NCBI GenBank assembly: GCA_016297405.1
Contig: JAEDGP010000049.1
Location: 1 to 13,392 of the forward strand
Length of the DNA stretch: 13,392 nucleotides
Direction of reading: 5' to 3'
DNA from: Treponema sp.
GTDB lineage: Bacteria; Spirochaetota; Spirochaetia; Treponematales; Treponemataceae
Part shown: piece by piece, positions 7,801 through 13,392 of the stretch
Layout of the letters: every line of letters starts with the position of its first letter
Numbering within the stretch: position 1 is the stretch's first letter
Notes under the pieces: generated by a model
Databases searched by the model: none
Told to the model about the DNA's origin: nothing
Seen by the model: only the letters and a program-made list of their open reading frames with translations
Program-made: the position numbers and the translations under genes

Positions 7801-8062
7801 TCTTAAATTGAATCCGGTAAATGGCGATGCAAAACTTTATAAAGATTCGTATGCATTGTATAATAGAATCAGAAAACAGATAAATGTTGTTCGTCCAAGA
7901 GAACTTACGGCAAACGATCGTGCTTCTTATTACAAAGCTTACGATTTGGCTTCGGAAAGGCAGTATGCTCGTGCGCTTCGTATCATTGAACCGCTGCATG
8001 AAAAGTATCCTGATAACGCAGATATAAGTGAACTATACGAGAATCTTAAGGGACGTGTTTAG
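4877..8062 (+). CDS. Large secreted helical TPR-like protein (predicted periplasmic)
   Basis: A 1061-aa protein with an N-terminal signal peptide (about 1-24, hydrophobic core VLVCFLFFAFCIPVFS, cleavage near FS-ED). There is no further transmembrane segment, so it is probably periplasmic. Nearly the whole chain is charged amphipathic helix. TPR-like or coiled helix pairs are recognisable at ~37-60, 140-165, 655-692, 732-765, 890-915, 945-985 and 1018-1050; the last two (KALSEADEALKLNP; YDLASERQYARALRIIEPL) are the clearest. A central segment (~440-510) has more beta character. TPR proteins usually scaffold protein contacts. The phosphatase gene begins 4 nt after its stop, and the barrel gene diverges upstream, so it may link the two across the periplasm. 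The ATG lacks a well-placed Shine-Dalgarno; an in-frame ATT at 4868 is 9 nt after GAGAGGG and would add three residues. No specific family is recognised. Confidence 0.7.
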   Translation: MSFRTAEKVLVCFLFFAFCIPVFSEDGDEAGRILSLKEIDALIKKTSYDEALLELKKYGEANPIQFDAVQSRIKRIIRRRDDYTKNAVELADVISSAEEGTDNSESLERLAHKLLVNEMDPDDRNLDKIKDVHKLAARSQFKAVQNKTSTLVAEGKYTAALDKSTQTFQTFREYFDDHYMDSKIQEDADLWISSVQSLIQQWKDKGFQDRLKIAYDNFMAAVQNRNVNGANEALVTLKTEFTRYANLRNSILKEGLKFKIAYMNKGTEKDEDFNQFLRYASETVLSAGDNPNCGIVGVLDARWNNYIESMKDQVLLSIDGPAKDFALSENVANFSPESHVVPDSSALVYLYSMAEVGKKVNALYSTLVDVKSEGEKPMVPFENYDLSLTYIGNMSSNAEKLISSLSVVNDLYNAADGYPVPQSAESNDFEKSEYVSKIIPYTKEIETGGKSINIKATDSLEWKRSYDLSISEKKSGRKFDYKMAGRTIVDVPVEWEELSLSFGKIDEVASNYSQDLSALLWKKIARYFADSGDQYVSLAETKKNKIENLVTGISDGAGKATDSASAEDLEVTEEAKRHPGKALEEVRIFNSDLNKALKILVSAKSGVEKGNPAKSADELTRIQQNMAKLNELLKDVSQGPYVAQANSLIRKSLDARDDAESLLKQAGNELKKDNFSKAYEALSEAGLKIRAALENDSDVKFSDGSSVSFDVIGALEKQIAARAEEVVTSYVMEQKQKANREIDVGNYEVAVDCLTNAKNRLAQAKLPEDPDLKRLLDFVEKANSMEEGRKLNLYDPLYKEMSGILSDATLCFEEGKKLVSLGNKNKDESSKSRGMEKLMEAGKRVDDLLLVYPLNQEASFLKLRIEQYENPSEFESSFANRVEKTKKEFSKAENNEAATDAYYNLANLAKLKPDDKKLAKFIYDAEIKIGKRRPEVKNTNITSAKKRYDSAAKLFAQAGNDINRLNKALSEADEALKLNPVNGDAKLYKDSYALYNRIRKQINVVRPRELTANDRASYYKAYDLASERQYARALRIIEPLHEKYPDNADISELYENLKGRV

Positions 8063-8066
8063 TCTA

Positions 8067-11000
8067 ATGAATCTGAAAATGTTTTTGCCCGGAATAAAAC
8101 AAAATATCTTCTCGCTTTTTACATCGTTGCTGATGATCGTCTGTGGCAATGCTTTCGCACAAGAAATTTTATGGGATAATCCCAAAACTTTCGCTGGTCG
8201 TCAGGATTCCCGTTTTCCTCGTGTAGTTTCCCTGGGCTCTGAATCTGTGGTTTTTTGGCAGGAAGTTGATTCTTCTAAAGGCGAAATATATCTTTCCTGC
8301 ACCTATCAGAATCAGAGCAGGGAATGGATTGTCAATTCCCGTTTTGCAGGACCGTTCAAATTTTCGGGTGAAGTTCCAGACATTTATTATCCATGCGCAA
8401 ACGGTAATACTATCTGCGTTTCGGTCAGTTGCAATTCGAATACAGTTGAAATCTACAAATCTGTGGATAAGGGGAGGACTTTTTCCATTCCGCAGCGAAT
8501 TGTATCAAAGAATCCAATGGTTTCACCAAGGGTATTTTCGTCCAGGAACGGAAGCTATCTGCTTTTTACGTCTATTGCGGAAGATGTTTCTTCAATGCAA
8601 GGTGAACTTGAACAGACTGGTTATTTTCAAAGCAGAAAATATTTTATGTATTTTTCTTCATCTGCGGATGGGGTTTCCTGGACGGATCTTCAGCGGTTTG
8701 CTCCATCAGATAATCTTGTTAATCCTTTTGTTCCGGTTCTAACAAGAACGGATAAATTTGAAGTCCTGGCATTCCGTGCCAGCAAAGAATCACCTCCTTC
8801 ATATAAAATCTATGGATGCTTCAGGGATTTATCTTCTCAGTCTTGGTCAGAACCGGTTCTTCTTTCAAACAGTGATGCTTTGGATCTTCAAGATCAAAGT
8901 CCAAATTTAATCAGGTATCAGAATAACGTGTATATGGCTTGGGAAAGAACCGAACGATCTGGACGAACAGGATGGAAGAAATCCATTATGTGCTGCCAGA
9001 TTGATCGAAACGGCGTTTTGACCGATTCGATGAAAAGCGTATATGCAAAAGGATCCCCTATGGGACCTGTCATGTTTTCCTTTGAAGATTCTCTTTCCGT
9101 CTGTTTTTTCGATAAAAGTTCAGAAACCGAATCTACTGTCTATTATGCAAAATTTATTGATGGAATATGGGATATACCTAAAAAGATTTCAGACGGAAAT
9201 GCATTGGATATTTTCCCTCTTCCAGTTGTTTCACGCAGCCGGAAAAAAGTGTACAATGGTTCGCCTTTTGATTTTCAATACGAAAACAAGACTTCCCTTT
9301 CCTTTGTCTGGCAGCGGAATTCAGGTGCTGCAGCTGAAAATGGCGCAAAGCCGTTCCTTTATCTCAAAGAGCCAGATGTTTCTGTTGCTTCTGCAAGAAT
9401 TAGCTTTTCTGCTTCTCAGATGATCAAGCCAGGCAGGCATAATAAAATTTCAAATCCTTTGATAAATGTGGTTTTACCTGACGATGTGTCAAAAGTTGAC
9501 GGTTTTACATACAGCTGGTCCCAGAATGAAGAAGATGAACCGTCTGTAAATGAAGAGGATCTTGTTTCTTCCGTAACTCAGCGTCCTTATGCAGATGCGG
9601 AAGGGTATTGGTATTTCAAGACTCGAACACATGATAAGGCGGGCAACTGGTCCCAGTCCAGCGTTCTCAAATATTATTATGATATAACTCCCCCTCTTGC
9701 TGTCGATTTCACTATGCCGCCATTTGATCAATATGGATTTGTTTCTTCGAATTCTACCGGCATTTCATGGAAGGCAGCGGAAAATGACGATGATGTGGCC
9801 TTTTATACTTATCACTATAAAATCAAAAAGATTTGTGATGTTTCCCGGGGAATGACCACCAGAAAAGGTCATCCTTTCAAGGCCACTGCCGAAGCATCTG
9901 GGGAATATATTGAAAGCCTCCTCTCCAAAAATCAGCATCTTGCCAAAGAAAAACAGTATTTTTCTTCAGTGAACAAAGCCCAAATTCGCTCCAGAGCAGA
10001 TTGGAGTAACATCGATAACGGACTTTACCTTGTGACAGTATATGCAGTTGATTCGGTAGGAAATGCCGGGGCTCAGAACAGCGTGTTTCTTGTGTTGAAT
10101 AAATATCAGCCGTATACATGGATAAAAAGCATTACCACTGAGGAACTTCAAAATGGCGACCTTTCCATGAATCTATATGGTAAGGATTTTCTTTACGATG
10201 GAACTGTCACATCCATTTTCCTGGATAAAGATGGAAAAGCTCCTTATGATGTAGAAATTAAAAGCTCTCAATCAAATTACAAGGTTTATACGGATCGCAT
10301 AGAAAACATTAATATTGGCAGCCAGCTTGATGAAGGAACCTATTACATTGGTGTGCGTCATTCTGACCGTGGTATATATTTTACGTCTAAGGCACCGCTC
10401 AAAATAGAGACCAATGGTACTGTAAAAATCGACAACGACTTTGAATATGTTTCTGACCTGGAACTTTCCTCCAGAAACTATAAAAAACGCCTGGATATGG
10501 GTTATGTGGTTTTGTGGCTCACCATAATCGTTGCGTTTATAGGTTTGATCTATTTCCTTTTTGAAATTGTTATGAATATACGTGAGATTTCAACCATAAG
10601 AAGCATGGTTCTTGAAATCAGTTCAGGAGAATATATGGAATACTCAGTTGAACAGAATATGGGCACAAAAAGACGAGGTCGCTTGCCAAGAATAGGCAGC
10701 TTGAAATTTCAGCTGATTGGATTTACTGTGTCCCTTGTCATTCTCATTGTTGTGCCTATCGCCACACGACTTGGTTCTACCATGATACAGAATCAAAAGC
10801 TCATTTTGTCCCAGGGGCTGCAGGATAGAATTGACTTCCTCCTTTCCAGTTTTTATACAGGTTCCACAACCTATATGCCAGAAAAAAATGGTGAGTATCG
10901 CTTAAGTTCTCTTCGGGACCAGACAAATACAGTTGAAGGTGCTCAGTGGGTTACAATTACTGGCTTTTCAAAATCGGACGGCAAATCTGATACGCTTTTA

Positions 11001-12956
11001 TATTTATGGACAACAAACGATCCTTCTGAACAGTTTCAGTCTTCTCAGAATACAGTGGCATCCTCACCCATGTGGATTTCAGGATTTGAGTTTGTTAACG
11101 ATGAATATGAGCAGCTGAGTGAGTCCACTGCAAAACTGCAAAGCATACAGCATCTTTCTTTTGAGATTGATAGAATCGGAAATCAATACGGAAAACCTGG
11201 AGTTGATGATGACGAAAACGGTCAGAAAGAGCAGCAGGCACGAATCAATATGGAAAACGCCCTTTTAGATCTTGCAAAAGAGCATTCGGGATTTATGCCC
11301 ATGTCTGCTGTTATGCCATCCCAAGGATCCCCTTCGGTTTTGGATAGTATACAGAATTTCAATTTTTCTCAGTTTGCAGTGCAGGTAAGCAATTCCATTG
11401 ATACCTGGATGCTGCTTACTGGCGGTTCTTCTGATAACGTGAATACAAAATATCTGTGCTACAGACCGATTCTGTATCGTGCAGGATCATCTTCAAAATA
11501 TGTACGTGGCATTGTGTTCATTCAGGCCGATACATCCTCGTTGATTGAAGAGATGCGTGTAGTATCCAGGGAGATTCTTGTAAATGTTGCAGTAATTTCT
11601 GTAATAGCGATTGTTCTTGGCGTAATCGGAGCGATTATTCTGGCCAGACTTATCGTGCAACCAATAAAAAAAGTCGTGCTTCGAGCCCGGGCAATCAGCG
11701 ACAGCCTGCGGGAGAAGGGTAAAGAAAATGATGTGCGAAAATTTGAAGGCAAGAATCTGGAAATTAAGCGACGTGATGAAATTGGTGAGCTGGTGCTTTC
11801 AATCAATACCATGACAAAAAACCTTGTGCAGGCAAAATACGATGAAGAGGAAGCTTTGCAGAATGCAAAAATGGACCAGGATGCCGCTGTCGTTCAAGGT
11901 TCTCTTTTACCAAAAGAGCGCTGGCTATCTAACGAAAAGTTTGAATTTTTCTCATATTATCTTGGTGCAGATCGAGTTTCAGGGGACTATTTTGACTACA
12001 AGATGCTTGATGACCGCTGGTATGTGATCATCAAATCAGATGCTTCTGGACATGGAACTCCAGCCGGCTTGATTACGGCGATTGTAGCTACATTGTTCCG
12101 TAAATACTTTGAAGACTGGACATTCAAAACTAAAGGACTGAAAATAAATGAGCTTGTAGCCCAGATCAATGACTTCTTGAACAATCTGGGCCTTAAAGGA
12201 AAATTTGCCACAATTATGCTTGCCCTTTATGACACAAAGACAGGTGATGTTCATCTTTGTAATGCAGGTGATAATATAATTCATCTTTTCAGAAGCGCAT
12301 CCAGAAAAGTTGAAACGCTAACCTTAAGCAATTCTCCAGCCGCCGGCCAGATTGATCAATTTATGATCGACATGAAAGGTGGTTATAAAATCGATAAACT
12401 CAATCTTGCTCCAGGCGATGTGATATTCTTTTACACTGACGGTGTGGAAGAAAACAACCGCATGCTGCGAAGACCTGATTTTAGTGAATACACACCTGCT
12501 GAAGTAAAACTAATGGCAAATCTGCCGGATGAAGTCAATCTTGAAAACGTGACGGAAGAAATGGGACCTTCAAGGGTAATTTCAATCCTTGAAGCTGCTT
12601 TGGACAAGAGAATTTATAGACTTTCCAAAGTCATGAATCCTGTAACGGGAGAAAACCTTGTTTTTGACTTTTCAAAGGGAGAAGGATCATCAAAAGATGC
12701 AATTCTTGGCCTTGCCAGTGTAGAAAAAGTATTTCGACTTTACAAACCATACTCCATTTCTTCAGACAGCATCGTAGACGTGGATAAGAGCATAGATGAA
12801 TATCTTTCAAAAGTCTTCAATTTGTATGATCAGTATGCAATCAAAACGGGGTCGGATTCATCTCAAGGCGCCACAACCTTTGTACAATACAAAAATGTGA
12901 AGCAGGAAGTACAGGCAGATGACCTTACCTTGATTGCATTCAGGCGGCTTAGTTAA
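8067..12956 (+). CDS. Multidomain transmembrane SpoIIE/PP2C-type serine phosphatase with propeller receptor
   Basis: A membrane receptor phosphatase of ~1629 aa. In order it has: a signal peptide (1-31, ending NAFA before QEI); a propeller-like region (~33-435) with Asp-box motifs SVDKGRTF (132-139) and SADGVSW (199-205); two Ig/FN3-like modules (~462-677) with a YWYFKTRTHDKAGNWS-type motif; a further beta module (~690-780); TM1 (811-834); a basic cytoplasmic linker (835-880); TM2 (881-901); a second periplasmic region (~902-1168); TM3 (1171-1193); HAMP (~1194-1255); and a PPM/SpoIIE phosphatase (~1269-1627). Metal-binding acidic motifs are intact: VSGDYFD (D1307), SDASGHG (D1325), YTDGV (D1458) and DDLTL (D1618/D1619). 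It should dephosphorylate Ser/Thr-phosphorylated proteins, typically STAS-type anti-sigma antagonists, in response to envelope signals. The ATG at 8067, 4 nt after the TPR gene, gives the best signal peptide. A GTG at 8028 would overlap that gene and add 13 residues. Confidence 0.85.
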   Translation: MNLKMFLPGIKQNIFSLFTSLLMIVCGNAFAQEILWDNPKTFAGRQDSRFPRVVSLGSESVVFWQEVDSSKGEIYLSCTYQNQSREWIVNSRFAGPFKFSGEVPDIYYPCANGNTICVSVSCNSNTVEIYKSVDKGRTFSIPQRIVSKNPMVSPRVFSSRNGSYLLFTSIAEDVSSMQGELEQTGYFQSRKYFMYFSSSADGVSWTDLQRFAPSDNLVNPFVPVLTRTDKFEVLAFRASKESPPSYKIYGCFRDLSSQSWSEPVLLSNSDALDLQDQSPNLIRYQNNVYMAWERTERSGRTGWKKSIMCCQIDRNGVLTDSMKSVYAKGSPMGPVMFSFEDSLSVCFFDKSSETESTVYYAKFIDGIWDIPKKISDGNALDIFPLPVVSRSRKKVYNGSPFDFQYENKTSLSFVWQRNSGAAAENGAKPFLYLKEPDVSVASARISFSASQMIKPGRHNKISNPLINVVLPDDVSKVDGFTYSWSQNEEDEPSVNEEDLVSSVTQRPYADAEGYWYFKTRTHDKAGNWSQSSVLKYYYDITPPLAVDFTMPPFDQYGFVSSNSTGISWKAAENDDDVAFYTYHYKIKKICDVSRGMTTRKGHPFKATAEASGEYIESLLSKNQHLAKEKQYFSSVNKAQIRSRADWSNIDNGLYLVTVYAVDSVGNAGAQNSVFLVLNKYQPYTWIKSITTEELQNGDLSMNLYGKDFLYDGTVTSIFLDKDGKAPYDVEIKSSQSNYKVYTDRIENINIGSQLDEGTYYIGVRHSDRGIYFTSKAPLKIETNGTVKIDNDFEYVSDLELSSRNYKKRLDMGYVVLWLTIIVAFIGLIYFLFEIVMNIREISTIRSMVLEISSGEYMEYSVEQNMGTKRRGRLPRIGSLKFQLIGFTVSLVILIVVPIATRLGSTMIQNQKLILSQGLQDRIDFLLSSFYTGSTTYMPEKNGEYRLSSLRDQTNTVEGAQWVTITGFSKSDGKSDTLLYLWTTNDPSEQFQSSQNTVASSPMWISGFEFVNDEYEQLSESTAKLQSIQHLSFEIDRIGNQYGKPGVDDDENGQKEQQARINMENALLDLAKEHSGFMPMSAVMPSQGSPSVLDSIQNFNFSQFAVQVSNSIDTWMLLTGGSSDNVNTKYLCYRPILYRAGSSSKYVRGIVFIQADTSSLIEEMRVVSREILVNVAVISVIAIVLGVIGAIILARLIVQPIKKVVLRARAISDSLREKGKENDVRKFEGKNLEIKRRDEIGELVLSINTMTKNLVQAKYDEEEALQNAKMDQDAAVVQGSLLPKERWLSNEKFEFFSYYLGADRVSGDYFDYKMLDDRWYVIIKSDASGHGTPAGLITAIVATLFRKYFEDWTFKTKGLKINELVAQINDFLNNLGLKGKFATIMLALYDTKTGDVHLCNAGDNIIHLFRSASRKVETLTLSNSPAAGQIDQFMIDMKGGYKIDKLNLAPGDVIFFYTDGVEENNRMLRRPDFSEYTPAEVKLMANLPDEVNLENVTEEMGPSRVISILEAALDKRIYRLSKVMNPVTGENLVFDFSKGEGSSKDAILGLASVEKVFRLYKPYSISSDSIVDVDKSIDEYLSKVFNLYDQYAIKTGSDSSQGATTFVQYKNVKQEVQADDLTLIAFRRLS

Positions 12957-12981
12957 AAAGTCAAAAAAAAACTTTGACTTT
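12957..12981. repeat. 9-bp perfect inverted repeat between phosphatase and small gene
   Basis: AAAGTCAAA (12957-12965) and TTTGACTTT (12973-12981) flank a 7-nt A-rich loop, immediately after the phosphatase stop codon. The right arm contains TTGACT, the candidate -35 of the next gene. No T-tract follows the stem on the plus strand, so it is a poor intrinsic terminator. It fits an operator or a weak mRNA 3'-end hairpin better. Confidence 0.5.
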
Positions 12982-13002
12982 GCCAATTTTCATGGCTACA
13001 CT
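12974..13002 (+). promoter_or_regulatory. Candidate sigma-70-type promoter of the small helical protein gene
   Basis: TTGACT (12974-12979) and TACACT (12997-13002) are separated by the ideal 17 bp and match the consensus at five and four of six positions. A start near 13009 would give a leader of about 30 nt. That leader contains AGGAG (13027-13031), 8 nt before the ATG at 13040. This suggests the small gene can be expressed independently of the phosphatase operon. Confidence 0.45.
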
Positions 13003-13039
13003 TTAAGTAGAACATTTCGTAAGTTCAGGAGACTTTGTT

Positions 13040-13339
13040 ATGGATAAAGAAAAAATCAAGAAAACAACCGAAGAAGTGGTTGATAAATCAGTTGAAGCCC
13101 TCTCAAAAGCAGGAAAGGCCACAAAAAAATTCTGCAAAAAAATGGGACTTCGCGGTGTAAATGTCAAATCAGATTTTCAAATCAAGGAAATCTACAAAAA
13201 AATCGGAAATATGGTGTACGATAAGATAAAATCAGGAGCATTATCCATCACCACCGAAGAATTCGATGAACTTGTATCACAGATCGATGAACTCAAAAAA
13301 TCCATCGACGTAAACAATGAAACCATAAACCAAAAATAA
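13040..13339 (+). CDS. Small lysine-rich helical protein of unknown function
   Basis: A 99-aa basic, probably cytoplasmic protein with no signal peptide or membrane span. Residues 1-35 form a lysine-rich amphipathic helix (KKTTEEVVDKSVEALSKAG, then KKFCKKMG). Residues ~45-66 hold the segment FQIKEIYKKIGNMVYDKI, with a Y-x-x-I-G-x-x-x-Y pattern. Residues 70-92 form a predicted helix or coiled coil (EEFDELVSQIDELKKSI). AGGAG lies 8 nt before the ATG, the clearest ribosome-binding site on the plus strand of this window. It is on the same strand, 83 bp after the phosphatase, but seems to have its own promoter. I do not recognise the family. A coiled-coil adaptor or nucleoid/stress-associated small protein is possible, but nothing in the sequence decides. 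Confidence 0.7.
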   Translation: MDKEKIKKTTEEVVDKSVEALSKAGKATKKFCKKMGLRGVNVKSDFQIKEIYKKIGNMVYDKIKSGALSITTEEFDELVSQIDELKKSIDVNNETINQK

Positions 13340-13392
13340 TCTAAATCCATCAATACTTATCGGGCGCAAATTCAATTCGTAACCGGTGTTTC

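Noticed and set aside
7598..7999. Minus-strand open frame of 133 codons inside the TPR-rich gene
   Set aside because: It is antisense to recognisable TPR-like helices and has no Shine-Dalgarno or family features.
8266..8742. Plus-strand open frame of 158 codons inside the phosphatase gene
   Set aside because: It is out of frame with the Asp-box region of a clearly real protein; the translation has no coherent domain.
13340..13392. Search for a terminator or a new gene at the right edge
   Set aside because: No stem with a T-tract and no start codon with a ribosome-binding site could be seen in the last 53 bases.

Overview
This 13.4 kb window looks like chromosomal DNA of a spirochaete, most likely a Treponema. 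The grounds are an AT-rich sequence, a UPF0164-type outer-membrane barrel gene (the family of T. pallidum FadL-like proteins such as TP0856/TP0858), very large secreted helical proteins, and a DUF4912 plus GH57 gene pair. No mobile element, CRISPR array, tRNA or rRNA was found. No stretch over 300 bases lacks a gene; the longest gap is about 220 bp (4657-4876).

Left region (1-3279). A minus-strand gene (86-829) encodes a response-regulator-like protein. Its receiver domain looks degenerate and its C-terminus is an OmpR/PhoB-type winged helix. It is transcribed divergently from a two-gene plus-strand unit: a DUF4912 protein (985-1644), then a GH57/DUF1957 branching-enzyme-like protein (1660-3279). 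The GH57 protein keeps the fold signatures and the nucleophile motif, but it appears to have lost the N-terminal histidine motif and the acid/base Asp, so it may be a pseudoenzyme.

Middle and right region (3361-12956). A minus-strand gene encodes a UPF0164/PorV-like outer-membrane barrel with a C-terminal TPR tail. Divergent from it is an apparent operon of two very large proteins. One is a secreted, all-helical TPR-rich protein of 1061 aa. The other, 4 nt downstream, is a membrane phosphatase of about 1629 aa. The phosphatase has a signal peptide, a sialidase-like (Asp-box) propeller region, Ig-like modules, a transmembrane segment, a short cytoplasmic linker, a second transmembrane segment, a second periplasmic sensor, a third transmembrane segment, HAMP, and a SpoIIE/PP2C phosphatase with intact metal ligands. 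Barrel, periplasmic TPR protein and transmembrane phosphatase together could form an envelope-spanning sensing route. This is an inference from localisation and gene order only.

Right edge (13040-13339). A small lysine-rich helical protein has its own recognisable promoter and Shine-Dalgarno. A 9-bp inverted repeat overlaps the -35 box.

The most interesting points are the apparent loss of GH57 catalytic residues, the double-receptor architecture of the phosphatase and its enlarged catalytic domain, the putative trans-envelope module, and an exact 18-bp direct repeat flanking the barrel gene.
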